From DATGJX01 sp963830545 (GTDB lineage: Bacteria > Vulcanimicrobiota > Vulcanimicrobiia > Vulcanimicrobiales > Vulcanimicrobiaceae): a DNA stretch of 64,000 bases. The notes below the pieces were generated by a model. The model searched no databases, was not told the origin of the DNA, and was given only the letters and a program-made list of their open reading frames with translations. Each line of letters opens with the position of its first letter. Within the stretch, counting starts at the first letter, position 1. Shown in pieces: positions 34,224 through 43,306 of this stretch. The position numbers and the translations under genes are program-made. The stretch is from assembly GCA_963830545.1 (NCBI GenBank), contig CAWHMK010000001.1, forward strand, positions 186,001-250,000. Reading direction: 5' to 3'.

Positions 34224-35000
34224 GTGCGATTGCGTCGGTTCCGGCTGCTCCTGGCGTGCCTCGTCCTCTCGTTGCTCTTCCACTTCGTCGTCGTGCCGCT
34301 CATCGTGGCATTGTTCGCGCGCCGGCGCTCGTTCGACCAGCCTCGGGTTGTCGTGTATCAAGCCAGTTCGTCTTCATTGACCATCGCACGTTTGGTTCGC
34401 CCACGGCCCCATCACGCGCAGCGGCGCGTGCAGCCTCCGCGCATAATGCAGCCGCGTGAGGCAGCGCATGCCGCCGCGCCAGCACAACCGCGACGCGAAA
34501 TCGCCCGCATCGAACCGCATGCGCGCGTCAGTCAGCCGCAGATCACCTCGACGATAGATTTCGCGCGTCAGCAAGCGCAATTCGAAAAAACCATCGCGCA
34601 GTTGCGCCGCGAAGCGGATCCGCTGCTGAACGTAGCGCGGGCGCAGCCGCCGTCGGCTCCAAAGCGCTATTCGTTCGACTTTGCCGGAAGTATCGGAACG
34701 GGGCCGCACGCCGAGGGAATTCTCACGCCAGTGAAGTCGTGGCACGACGGCCCGTACGATTATTATTACGTGGAGTACGACGTGCAGTACGCTGACGGCA
34801 GCACGGAAACCGGGTACGTGCCGTGGCCGATCCGGTATCTGCCGCAGACGGACCCGTTTTTGCTGCATTGGGCGCATTTCCCATTGCCCATTCCGCTTGC
34901 GGATTTCGTGCTGCCGGCAGGTGCGGATTTGCATCCGCTCGTTGCGTTCTGCTACGAGCACCGCAGCGAATTGAGCGACTGCCCGATCGAGCACGATTGA
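34224..35000 (+). CDS. membrane-anchored protein with proline/arginine-rich linker
   Basis: 258 residues from a GTG. Residues 8-33 form an N-terminal anchor (LLLACLVLSLLFHFVVVPLI). Residues 55-110 are rich in Pro, Arg, His and Ala, and a short helix (FARQQAQFEKTIAQLRRE) follows. The C-terminal domain has SIGTGPHAEGILTPVKSWHD, then YYYVEYDVQYADGSTETGYV. The architecture resembles TonB (anchor, proline-rich linker, small end domain), but the end domain is not one I recognise. Tight coupling to the binding-protein gene suggests a shared role. Confidence 0.6.
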   Translation: MRLRRFRLLLACLVLSLLFHFVVVPLIVALFARRRSFDQPRVVVYQASSSSLTIARLVRPRPHHAQRRVQPPRIMQPREAAHAAAPAQPRREIARIEPHARVSQPQITSTIDFARQQAQFEKTIAQLRREADPLLNVARAQPPSAPKRYSFDFAGSIGTGPHAEGILTPVKSWHDGPYDYYYVEYDVQYADGSTETGYVPWPIRYLPQTDPFLLHWAHFPLPIPLADFVLPAGADLHPLVAFCYEHRSELSDCPIEHD

Positions 35001-35011
35001 ATGAGGCGCGG

Positions 35012-38000
35012 TCAATGGAAATTACGCGCCCGCACGCCTTCCGTCACGTCGTTTGCGTCGAACGCCCACACCTTGCGCGCGAGAACGTCGATGCAGCCGC
35101 CCTCCTTTTGCAATTGCCCTTCGATGACGAGCGTATTCGACTGACGGATCGTCCTGCGATACGTTTCGTAGACGTCCGGGCGCACGATGACGTTCACCAA
35201 ACCGGTTTCGTCCTCGAGCGTGAGAAAGACGAATCCTTTGGCCGTTCCCGGGCGCTGGCGCGTAATGACCAGACCGCCGACTTTGCAGATCAGATTGTGC
35301 GGCATCTCTGCAAGTTTCGAAGCCGGTAAAACGTTTTTCGCCTGAAGCTGCGCCCGAACGTGAGCGATCGGCTGCAGTTTCGGCGAGACGCCGGTCGACC
35401 ACAGATCGAACGCCGTCTCGCGCCGCGCTGAAATGGCTTTGAACGTTGCTGCCGGCTCCTCCACATCCATCATGCGCCCCAATTCGCCGCGCGTTTCGCG
35501 TTCGTCCAAGCCGCGAAGCGCCCACATCGCGTCCCTGCGCGACGAAAACCAGGGTGCGAATGCGCCGGCGACCGCCAAATTCTCGATTGCCTCTTTTTCG
35601 AGTTGCGTACGCTGCGCGAAATCGAGCAGATCGCCGAACGGCCCGTGCGAAATGGCGGTTTGCAGACGCTCGCGCTGCGCCTCGCCCAATCCTCGAATGA
35701 GGTGAAAGCCCAGACGCAGCGCTCCGTCTTCATCGACGAAACTCCAGTATTCGCTTGCGTTCACGACTATCGGTTTGACCGGAACGCCGTGGCGCCGGGC
35801 GTCGTTGACCAGCACTTCGGTGGAATAAAATCCCATCGGCTGCACGTTCAGAATCGCGGCTGCGAAAATGGCGGGATGGTGGCACTTCACGTACGCCGAC
35901 TCGTATGCGAGCAGCGCGAAACTGGCTGCGTGCGACTCCGGAAAACCGTAATCCGCGAAGCCTTCGAGCATGTGAAACAGCTGTTCGGCGGCACTGCGCT
36001 CGATACCGTTCTGCACCATGCCTTCGACCAATCGCGGATAGATGTCGCGCATACGCTCGTGCGAGCGTTTGTGCCCCATGGCGCGGCGTAGTTTGTCCGC
36101 TTCCGCCGGCGAAAAGCCCGCCGCTTCGATGGCCATTCGCATGCCCTGCTCTTGAAATAAGGGTACGCCGAGCGTGCGCTCTAATACCGCTTTGAGTTTC
36201 GGATGCGGATACGTCACCGGCTCCAGACCCGAACGCCTGCGCAAAAACGGGTGAATCATCTGCCCCTGAATCGGACCTGGACGGATGATCGCGACCTGCA
36301 TGACGATGTCGTAAAAGCAGTTCGGCTTCATGCGGGGCAGCATCGATTGCTGCGCGCGAGACTCGATCTGAAATACGCCGATCGTGTCGGCTTTCGAAAT
36401 CATCTCATACGTCGCTTCGTCGTCTTGCGGAATCGTGTGAAGCGCGAAGCCGGCTTCGGGCTCGTTGACGGGCTCGTACGCCAGCGTGCGGCGATGCAGC
36501 GCGAACGCTTCCCGTAACAGTGAAAGCATGCCCAGGCCCAGCAAATCGATTTTGATGAGCCCGAGGTCTTGCAAATCGTCCTTGTCCCATTGGACGATCG
36601 TGCGGTCGCGCATGGTCGCCCATTCCACCGGTGCGACGCGCACGAGCGGATCGCGCGTGATTACCATACCGCCCGAGTGAATGCCCATATGGCGAGGAAA
36701 GCCGTCGATGCGCCGGCAGAGCGAGAATAGCCGCTCGCCAATCTCACCCTCGAGCGCGGGACGCACGTGCGGGTCGGGATTATCGCCGTAATCGCGATCG
36801 TAAAAACCATGATAGTCATGAGCGTGCCCGAGCGGCGGCTGCTGGGCGGTCCCCCGCGGCGGCATTTGCTGTGCGGCTTCCCGCTCTTGCGCGGTACCTG
36901 TGGCACCCGCCAACGATTCGCGTGCATCGTATTCACGCGCGACGGCATCGACTTGCGCGAGCGTCAATCCGATCGCTTTGCCGACGTCGCGAATCGCGGA
37001 ACGCGTATGGTACGTCACCACTTCGGCGGCCATTGCCGCGTGCGTTCGTCCATAACGGTCGTAGACGTACTGAATGACTTTTTCGCGATCCTGATGCGCA
37101 AAATCGACGTCGATGTCGGGAATCTCCTCGCGGCCTTCGGACATGAAGCGTTCGAACAGCAGATTCATGCCGACCGGATCGACTGCCGTGATGCCCAGCG
37201 CATAGCAGACGGCGGAGTTTGCCGCCGATCCTCGTCCCTGACAGAGCACGTCCATCTCGTTCGCGGCGCGCACGATGTCCCAGACGATCAGAAAGTAGCC
37301 GGCCAAATCCATCTTCGCGATCATGCCGAGTTCGTATTCGAGTTGGCGCTCGACATTGGAAGCGAGCGGCATGCCATAACGCTCGGCCGCTCCGCGATAG
37401 ACCAATTCGCGCAGATAACTCTGCCGCGTATAGCCGCCGGGCACCGGAAAGAGCGGGAATTGCCCCACCAGCCGCTCGAGACGGAAAGCGCAGCGCTCGG
37501 CAATTGCCAGCGTGTTGCGTATCGCACGCGGATAGCCCGTGAAGATCTGCGTCATCATGCGCGGCGATTTGAGATGATACTCGGCGTTCGGCCGCAGCAG
37601 CGCGTCTTCGCGCGCCTGCGCGAGCGTCGTTTTATTTTTTACGCAAAACAGCACGTCTGCCAGCCGCGCGTCTTCCCGGCGCGCGTACATGACGCCGTTG
37701 GTAGCCACGTACGGCAATTCCAGTTGCGCTGCCAAGTCGAGTAATTGGCGGCAGCGGCGCGCGTCGTCCGCGTGCAGATGGTGCTGCAATTCGAGAAAGA
37801 ATCGCTCCGGAAAATGCTCGCGCAGACGTGCGATACTAGCCGCATCGGGCATGCCGTACAGCGCCACCAAGCCATCCGTCTTGCCGTCGAGATCGGCGTG
37901 CTGCAAACGCGGTTCGCCTTTACTGCCGCGTAATTGTCCGGTTGAAACGAGTTCGCACAGGTTGGCGTATCCGCGTTCGTCTTCGACGAGCACGACCAGC

Positions 38001-38218
38001 GGTTCGCCTTTCTCGAAGCGCAGTTCGCTTCCGAGGATCGCCGGAAGTTTTCGTTCGGCCGCCGCCTTGGCAAAGCGCACCGCGCCGTACAGCCCGTCGC
38101 AATCGGTGAGCGCGAGTGCGTGCAGGCCCCGCTCCACTGCCGTTTCGACCAATTCTTCGGGATGGGAACCGCCTTCGAGAAACGTGAAATTCGAATGCGC
38201 GTGCAGTTCGGCGTACAT
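35012..38218 (-). CDS. dnaE2: error-prone DNA polymerase III alpha subunit DnaE2 (ImuC)
   Basis: 1068 residues. N-terminal PHP domain (HAHSNFTFLEGGSHPEEL). Polymerase palm with the catalytic aspartates in PDIDVDFAHQDR. NSAVCYALGIT and GRGSAANSA belong to the conserved core. The C-terminal OB fold begins LICKVGGLVITRQRPG and ends TEGVRARNFH. It lacks the long tau-binding tail of DnaE1, and the short form sits next to imuB, which identifies the mutasome polymerase. It performs error-prone synthesis past lesions after SOS induction. Last gene of the imu operon, 15 bases after the GIY-YIG-like gene. Confidence 0.95.
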   Translation of the reverse strand: MYAELHAHSNFTFLEGGSHPEELVETAVERGLHALALTDCDGLYGAVRFAKAAAERKLPAILGSELRFEKGEPLVVLVEDERGYANLCELVSTGQLRGSKGEPRLQHADLDGKTDGLVALYGMPDAASIARLREHFPERFFLELQHHLHADDARRCRQLLDLAAQLELPYVATNGVMYARREDARLADVLFCVKNKTTLAQAREDALLRPNAEYHLKSPRMMTQIFTGYPRAIRNTLAIAERCAFRLERLVGQFPLFPVPGGYTRQSYLRELVYRGAAERYGMPLASNVERQLEYELGMIAKMDLAGYFLIVWDIVRAANEMDVLCQGRGSAANSAVCYALGITAVDPVGMNLLFERFMSEGREEIPDIDVDFAHQDREKVIQYVYDRYGRTHAAMAAEVVTYHTRSAIRDVGKAIGLTLAQVDAVAREYDARESLAGATGTAQEREAAQQMPPRGTAQQPPLGHAHDYHGFYDRDYGDNPDPHVRPALEGEIGERLFSLCRRIDGFPRHMGIHSGGMVITRDPLVRVAPVEWATMRDRTIVQWDKDDLQDLGLIKIDLLGLGMLSLLREAFALHRRTLAYEPVNEPEAGFALHTIPQDDEATYEMISKADTIGVFQIESRAQQSMLPRMKPNCFYDIVMQVAIIRPGPIQGQMIHPFLRRRSGLEPVTYPHPKLKAVLERTLGVPLFQEQGMRMAIEAAGFSPAEADKLRRAMGHKRSHERMRDIYPRLVEGMVQNGIERSAAEQLFHMLEGFADYGFPESHAASFALLAYESAYVKCHHPAIFAAAILNVQPMGFYSTEVLVNDARRHGVPVKPIVVNASEYWSFVDEDGALRLGFHLIRGLGEAQRERLQTAISHGPFGDLLDFAQRTQLEKEAIENLAVAGAFAPWFSSRRDAMWALRGLDERETRGELGRMMDVEEPAATFKAISARRETAFDLWSTGVSPKLQPIAHVRAQLQAKNVLPASKLAEMPHNLICKVGGLVITRQRPGTAKGFVFLTLEDETGLVNVIVRPDVYETYRRTIRQSNTLVIEGQLQKEGGCIDVLARKVWAFDANDVTEGVRARNFH

Positions 38219-38233
38219 GACCGGGCGGTCGTG

Positions 38234-38717
38234 CTACCGAGCGAGCCATGCGCCGAGCATTCGCAGATCGAGTCGCGGTTTGAGTTGCGGACACGAATGC
38301 GAACACACGTGCACGCCTCGAATCTTCTCGCGCATCTGCTCGCGTGCGGTGCGAAAGTATTCCTCGATGAGCGGATGCGCGAAAAAGAGTTCGTTTTTGA
38401 TGCGTAGATTTGCAAACCGCCTATGCGCGAAACGCTCCGCTTGCGGATCGCCCACGAAACAGGCGCGCAGCCGCAGACGCGTGCGGTACTGCGCCTGCAA
38501 TTCGCGCATGCGCCGCATCGGATGCTCCGAGAAGCCGATTTTTACGCACTGCATCGTCTACCTGGAGTAAATAGATAAAGCCGTAATTGAAGCCGGCCAA
38601 TTCCTCGAGCGGGGAAAGGAGGTGCGCGGTGCGCGTGACCTCGCCGCTCTGCAGCCAGTTCCATGCCACGCCTTGAAAACGCTCGCACGCCGTCGTGCCG
38701 TTCCGTGCGTCAATCAT
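38234..38717 (-). CDS. GIY-YIG-superfamily (MUG113/T5orf172-like) protein in the mutasome operon, frameshifted
   Basis: About 160 residues in two frames. The first frame (from the ATG at 38717) has MIDARNGTTACERFQGVAWN and ends in FNYGFIYLLQVDDAV. The second has VKIGFSEHPMRRMRELQAQY, EFAHRRF-like AERFAHRRFANLRIKNELFF and a His/Cys motif HVCSHSCPQ. Together they give the MUG113/T5orf172 pattern: GFIY, then VKIG-S--P--R---LQ, then E--HRRF---R--GE-F. One extra base near 38545-38551 separates them. The start overlaps the imuB stop (ATGATTGA). A nuclease or DNA-binding role is inferred from the family only. Confidence 0.7.
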
Positions 38718-38955
38718 ATGCGCCGCGCAAGTACCAGTGCTCGCCTTGGCGGTAGATGCGGCAGAGCATGCCGTCTTCGAGCAGCACGTCGTACTCGTCG
38801 CGCAGAATTGGTTGCTCGAACCAGCCGTCATCCACTCGCCACGGCCCGGCACAGTCAAGTACCTTGCGCGCGTCGACCGCGAGGGGTTGATTGCCGCGCA
38901 ACCTCACCTCGATCTCGCGCACGGTAAGCAATCGTAACTGCGGCACATGCATTTT

Positions 38956-39000
38956 CCCGGCATGCGCGACATCTGTCCCGGCGCGCGCGACATCTTTCCC
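38956..39000. repeat. 21-base tandem repeat beside repeat copy C
   Basis: Two units (38956-38976 and 38977-38997) share CCCGGC-GCGCGACATCT and a third begins at 38998. They lie inside imuB, just next to the dispersed repeat at 39015, in a stretch of about 110 bases that does not fit the ImuB protein. Confidence 0.55.
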
Positions 39001-39014
39001 GGCGTGGAATATAC

Positions 39015-39044
39015 CATCGTCATCCTGAGCCTGTCGAAGGGGGA
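39015..39044. repeat. dispersed repeat, copy C (inside imuB)
   Basis: Reads CATCGTCATCCTGAGCCTGT followed by CGAAGGGGGAC, the reverse of the common core TTCGACAGGCTCAGGATGACGA. Its insertion before the ImuB C-terminal domain changes the reading frame. Confidence 0.7.
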
Positions 39045-40120
39045 CCGAGTTATCGAGGCCTTCAACGCAAATGGATGGTACGCGAAACGTGCTTCCAGAC
39101 GCGGCGAGCGGCGAATGCGCGCACGATGCGGCGGCGAGGCCGTGACCGCCTGCAGGCGTGCGAGCGCGACGGCCAGCGCTTGCGGATCGGGCTCGATTCT
39201 GTCCGAAAAGTGAAGCGACCGCACCGCATTCTTCCGACTGCATCGCCTGCAAGCGCAAGCCGGTGATCGGCGAGCCGAACGTCAGGCTTTCGAGTTTTGC
39301 GCGCATCACGTCGAGCATCGTGCGCGCATCGCCGGTCGCCTGCGCGAAGCCGGCGTCGACGATCTGCGCACGTCGCCGTTTTCACATTCGAACGTCATCT
39401 GCACGCGTGTCGCAGCTTTGCCTGCCCGCGAGAGATCGCTGCAGACGCGCTCCGCCAGCACGCGCAGCGCGAAATATACCTGCTCTTCTTGTTCGGCGCT
39501 GCCTTCGCCGTACGCTGCGGCGCTGATTTGCACTTCATGCGCGCGCGGACGCAGCGGCGTGGGATCGATGCCGCGTGCGCGATCGTGCCACGCGGCGGCC
39601 TGTTTGCCGAAGCGGCGCACGAACGGTCCGTGCGGCAGCTTGCCAGCTCCTCCAAACGGGTGATGCCGAGTAAATGGAGCCGCTCGATAGTGCGCGGCTC
39701 CAATTCGAGCACCTCGACGGGCAACGCCTCGATGCGGCCGTCGCTCGCATACGTGGATGCGCGCGCCACGAATTTGTTCGGCCCGGCAGCAACACGCACG
39801 GGCAGATCGAAGTTTTTGAGCGCCCGCTGCGCTCGCACGACCCAGTCGTGCGGCTCGCCGTCGATACCGCGCATCTCCAAATACGCCGTGCCCTCCCCGC
39901 TGTCGTCTACGAGCGGCGTGACGGCATCGAGTTCATCGAGCATGTCGTGCCATACCACACGCGAACGCGCGGGATCGTGCACGAATACCTGCACTGCGCT
40001 GCCCGTTGCCGCGCTCGCCTGCAGAACCGTTTGCCCCGGACGAGCGCCCAGTTCGTACGCTGCGGCATCGCATTCGATGACACGGCCGCGATCGGCCTTA
40101 TCGGCAAGCACCGCAGCCGA

Positions 40121-40150
40121 GTCGTCGTCATGCTGAGTTCGTCGAAGCGC
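40121..40150. repeat. dispersed repeat, copy D (imuA/imuB junction)
   Basis: Reads GTCGTCGTCATGCTGAGTTC then GTCGAAGCGC, the reverse of TTCGACGAACTCAGCATGAC. It supplies the imuA stop codon and adds RRTQHDDD in frame to ImuB. Confidence 0.6.
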
Positions 40151-40883
40151 GCGCCGCGCTACGGACAGGCGAAACGCGGGCACGTGAACGCAGAGCAGCA
40201 TGCGCGATCCTTTCGTCGATAACTTGCAGGCGCGCCGTCGCGCCGGGTGCGCAGCGCCTGGCTTTGAGCACGTATGCGGAAACGTCGTAGCCTGCAAGTT
40301 CGCAGAGCACGCCCGGCTCGCCCGACCACACCACGCGATCGATCGCGCAGCGCACGCGCGTCGACGCGAAATACGCGAGTTCCGTAGTCGCGTGCACGCC
40401 GAGCGCGAACAGCACGGCGCCGGCTTTTTGCGCGAGGCCGCCCAAACGCGACCACACAGTCGGGCGCAAATGCATCGCCGGCATGGCGACCGCACCGAAT
40501 GCACGGGAACGCAAAAGAATGTCTGCGCAGCGCGCAACTTCGAGCGGGGTCTTTGCCGCTACGATCAGCACGCGATCGAGCTGAACCCCCGCGCGTTCGA
40601 GATCGGGCGGATACAGGGTCCCGTCGTCGACGATTGCCGCAAGCCCGTGGCGCGTCGCCTCCGCAAAAACGCCGGCAAGCAGGGCCGTACGTCCGGAACT
40701 GGGCGGCCCCTCGAGGCTCGCAATCGTCCCCCTCGGAAACCCGCCCGCCAATGCCTCGTCCAGCGCTGAAAATCCGCTCGAAAGCGCCTCCCCGCGGGCG
40801 GCGACGATACGGCCTCCGGCACGCATGTCCAGCCCCGCTTTCAGGGCCTCGAAGGTGGGGCGGATGGCCGGCGCAACGTTCAT
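40128..40883 (-). CDS. imuA: ImuA, RecA-like mutasome protein
   Basis: 251 residues. RecA/SulA-like core: SGFSALDEALAGGFPRGTIA, a Walker-A-like loop EGPPSSGRTALLAG (about 58-71), then VDDGTLYPPDLERAGVQLDR and LQVIDERIAHA near the end. ImuA stimulates ImuB-DnaE2 translesion synthesis. The last 15 residues are encoded by repeat copy D, and the gene overlaps imuB by 74 bases. The ATG at 40883 is only nine bases from the -10 box and has no Shine-Dalgarno, so the message may be almost leaderless. Confidence 0.88.
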   Translation of the reverse strand: MNVAPAIRPTFEALKAGLDMRAGGRIVAARGEALSSGFSALDEALAGGFPRGTIASLEGPPSSGRTALLAGVFAEATRHGLAAIVDDGTLYPPDLERAGVQLDRVLIVAAKTPLEVARCADILLRSRAFGAVAMPAMHLRPTVWSRLGGLAQKAGAVLFALGVHATTELAYFASTRVRCAIDRVVWSGEPGVLCELAGYDVSAYVLKARRCAPGATARLQVIDERIAHAALRSRARVSPVRSAARASTNSA

Positions 40884-40892
40884 GGGAACACG

Positions 40893-40922
40893 ATCCTAAT
40901 CGAACATATGTTCGATTGTCAA
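40893..40922 (-). promoter_or_regulatory. imu operon promoter with LexA operator
   Basis: On the minus strand, -35 TTGACA (40917-40922) and -10 TAGGAT (40893-40898) have an 18-base spacer. The spacer is filled by a perfect 20-base palindrome (40898-40917) centred on CGAACATATGTTCG, the Gram-positive type SOS box. LexA bound there would cover both promoter boxes, so the imuA-imuB-dnaE2 operon should be induced by DNA damage. Confidence 0.93.
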
Positions 40923-41302
40923 GGTGGCTCCATGGGCCTTTAGCCGGTATCCGCTCGTTTGCTTTACGGATAAGCGGTGCGGGCCCAATACCTCGGCGGC
41001 ACTGCGCGACCATTCGCCCCTCATCACACTCAGCGCGATCGCCGCCTTACCGCGTGTTACCGTTTGCCGAGGCCGAAACAGTTTGCTCGTGCCGTAGACT
41101 GATTGAGCACCGCCTGTTTGACCCAGTACTCCGAGCGAAGCGAGATCTTCGATATTGTGCGACCGCTGCCGCAGTTGCCGGCGCAGTCGTCACAGTCGCG
41201 GCTGCATTGCCGGACCGGCTCTACTGACAAGCGGCGATGGCGCCTATGGAGCAGGCGGCGTCCAGCCGGAAGGGCCGTTGCGACTGAATCCCGAGCTTCA
41301 CA
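40923..41302. other. 380-base gap between imuA and hyuA
   Basis: No well-supported gene. An inverted pair TATCCG/CGGATA lies near 40949-40973. One weak possibility is a 57-residue rightward reading frame (GTG at 41054 to TGA at 41227) with a hydrophobic end (CATAAAVAGAVVTVAAALP) and no homologue that I recognise. The hyuA promoter should lie here, but no clean -35/-10 pair is visible. Confidence 0.4.
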
Positions 41303-43306
41303 ATGAACGTGGCTGATTCGGGAAGATTGCGCATCGGTATCGACGTCGGAGGAACGTTTACGGACCTGGTCGCCGTGAACACCCTCACCGGTGAAAGAAC
41401 GGTCATCAAATGCGCCTCTACTCCGCGGGCGCCGGAAGAGGGCGTACTTGCGGCGCTCGACGCCCTATGGGCTCGCTCCCTTCGACGGGCTCAGGGTCCT
41501 TCGATACCTCATGATGACCAGAGCGTGCCTCAGGATGACGACGTCGTCGTCGAATATCTCGCACACTCGACGACCATAGCAACAAACGCGCTCCTGGGGC
41601 AAATGCACCTCGAGCTGCCGCGCGTCGCATTCGTAACGACCGCCGGATTTCGCGACGTCATCGAAATCGGGCGGCAAAATCGAAGCGAGGTCTACAATCT
41701 TTTCGTCACGCGTCCGAAACCGCTCGTCGCCCGTGAAGACCGCATCGGTATTCGGGAACGAGTTGATTTCGAAGGAAACGTACTCGTGGCGTTGGAGCAA
41801 ACGGAGATAGATCGCGTCATCGAACGGTTGCGAGAACGGAATTTCGATGCGGTGGCGATTGGCTTGCTGCACTCGTACGTCAATGACGCGCATGAACGCC
41901 GGCTGGAGGAAGCCATTCGCGCCGCGCTTCCAGCCGTTCCCGTTACGCGGTCTTCTGCGATCGATCCGGAGTACCGCGAGTACGAACGCTTCTCGACCGC
42001 GGTCGTCAATGCCGCACTGCAGCCTATCGTTCAACGGTACCTCGATCGTTTGCAGGGTGCCCTTCACAAACGCGGCATCGATGCGCCGCTGTTCGTGATG
42101 CAAAGTAACGGCGGCATGGCGCAGGCGCAGGCCATCGCGTCGCGTCCGGCAACGATTATCGAAAGTGGCCCTGCAAGCGGCGTTATCGCGGCAGCAGATC
42201 TCGCCAGAAACGCAGGAGCGGCACGCGTACTTTCGTTCGATATGGGCGGCACGACCGCGAAAGCCGGCACGATCGTCGACGAGGTCGTACAAGTTGCAAC
42301 GGAATTCGAAGCCGCCGGCACGACGCGCAGCGGACGCTCCGTCAAAGGCAGCGGCTATCCGGTGCGGTTTCCGTTCGTCGACCTCGCAGAAATCAGCGCC
42401 GGCGGAGGAACGATTGCTTACGCCGACGACGCCGGTTCGTTGCGCGTCGGTCCGCTTTCCGCCGGCGCCGATCCCGGCCCCGCGTGTTACGGCAAAAGCG
42501 ATCGTGCAACCGTTACCGACGCGAACGTCGTACTCGGACGGCTCAATCGCAAAGCGCTCGCCGGCGGAACATTTCCCATCGATGCGCGGCGCTCGTTCGA
42601 CGCAATTGACGAGCTGGCGCGGCGGATTGGTCTTTCCAGCGAAGAAACTGCGGCGGGCATCGTGCGCATCGTGGACGCGCAGATGGCAAAAGTACTTCGC
42701 ATCGTGACGGTGGAACGCGGGCTCGATCCACGCGAATTCGCCATGGTCGCGTTCGGCGGGAATGGACCGCTCCACGGCTGCGCGCTTGCCGAAGAGTTGG
42801 GCATCACTCGCGTAATCATACCATCCAACCCCGGAGTATTTTCCGCGCACGGTCTGCTGGTCGCCGACCTGCGCACGAGTTGCGTGCAGCCTATTCTGCG
42901 CGAGTCAACGCAGATCGGTGAGGGCTTGTTACGCGACGTTTTTCAGCGCCTGAAAGACGAAGCGCGTGCGACGCTCATTCAACAAGGCGCAATCGACGGC
43001 GAAATCGAGTACCGCCGCGAATTCGACATGCGTTACAGCGGCCAAAGCTTCGAGTTGGCGGTCGAGCATGCGCCGATTGTGCGGACGGTGGTCGAACGTT
43101 TCCATGCAAATCACGAGCGCCGGTATGGGTATTCGGTTCCCGGTGAACCGGTAGAATTCGTCAACGCGCGCTTGACCGCTACCGCTCCAGCCGGCCCCCT
43201 TCGACAGGCTCAGGGTGGTTCGATACCTCACCATGAGATGCCGGCGCTCACCATGACGATGCCGGCGCTCGCCATGACGATGCGGGTGCTCACCATGACA
43301 ATATGA
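41303..43306 (+). CDS. HyuA-type hydantoinase/oxoprolinase subunit, main part
   Basis: 667 residues. It opens with the actin-like ATP site IGIDVGGTFTDLVAV and has ATNALLGQMHLELP, VIESGPASG-like IIESGPASGVIAAA, FDMGGTTAKAG and VAFGGNGPLHGCALAEELG. The subunit couples ATP hydrolysis to ring opening of hydantoins or 5-oxoproline. Two dispersed repeats have inserted. Copy E adds about 22 residues in frame (RRAQGPSIPHDDQSVPQDDD, residues 59-80). Copy F adds a foreign tail (LRQAQGGSIPHHEM onward) that ends at 43306 and cuts off the C-terminal domain, which resumes at 43303. Confidence 0.88.
   Translation: MNVADSGRLRIGIDVGGTFTDLVAVNTLTGERTVIKCASTPRAPEEGVLAALDALWARSLRRAQGPSIPHDDQSVPQDDDVVVEYLAHSTTIATNALLGQMHLELPRVAFVTTAGFRDVIEIGRQNRSEVYNLFVTRPKPLVAREDRIGIRERVDFEGNVLVALEQTEIDRVIERLRERNFDAVAIGLLHSYVNDAHERRLEEAIRAALPAVPVTRSSAIDPEYREYERFSTAVVNAALQPIVQRYLDRLQGALHKRGIDAPLFVMQSNGGMAQAQAIASRPATIIESGPASGVIAAADLARNAGAARVLSFDMGGTTAKAGTIVDEVVQVATEFEAAGTTRSGRSVKGSGYPVRFPFVDLAEISAGGGTIAYADDAGSLRVGPLSAGADPGPACYGKSDRATVTDANVVLGRLNRKALAGGTFPIDARRSFDAIDELARRIGLSSEETAAGIVRIVDAQMAKVLRIVTVERGLDPREFAMVAFGGNGPLHGCALAEELGITRVIIPSNPGVFSAHGLLVADLRTSCVQPILRESTQIGEGLLRDVFQRLKDEARATLIQQGAIDGEIEYRREFDMRYSGQSFELAVEHAPIVRTVVERFHANHERRYGYSVPGEPVEFVNARLTATAPAGPLRQAQGGSIPHHEMPALTMTMPALAMTMRVLTMTI
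41477..41550. repeat. dispersed repeat, copy E (in frame inside hyuA)
   Basis: Carries CCCTTCGACGGGCTCAGGGT, then CCTTCGATACCTCATGATGA and CTCAGGATGACGACG. It is translated in frame as RRAQGPSIPHDDQSVPQDDD between the ATP-binding loop and the substrate segment of HyuA, where family members have a short loop. Confidence 0.75.
43195..43300. repeat. dispersed repeat, copy F, with 21-base tandem units (in hyuA)
   Basis: Starts CCCCCTTCGACAGGCTCAGG, continues GGTTCGATACCTCACCATGA and ends with three 21-base units (43237-43257, 43258-43278, 43279-43299) sharing GATGCCGGCGCTCACCATGA. It interrupts hyuA before its last 60 codons and creates an ATATGA stop/start junction. Confidence 0.8.

Larger units (their letters stand above)
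38710..40201 (-). pseudogene. imuB: ImuB, Y-family polymerase-like mutasome scaffold, three frameshifts and repeat insertions
   Basis: The ATG at 40201 (MLLCVHVPAFRLSVARR) opens a Y-family-like protein with AAYELGARPGQTV, RVAAGPNKFVARAST and LLGITRLEELA. Coding then shifts near 39637 (to KLPHGPFVRRFGKQAAAWHD), near 39377 (to IVDAGFAQATGDARTMLDV) and near 39195 (to IEPDPQALAVALARLQAV). Repeat copy C then breaks it before the true C-terminus (RLLTVREIEVRLRGNQPLAV to HWYLRGAYD). Repeat copy D adds about ten residues in frame after position 20. ImuB normally bridges DnaE2, ImuA and the clamp. All domains survive, so assembly indels may explain most shifts. Confidence 0.8.
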
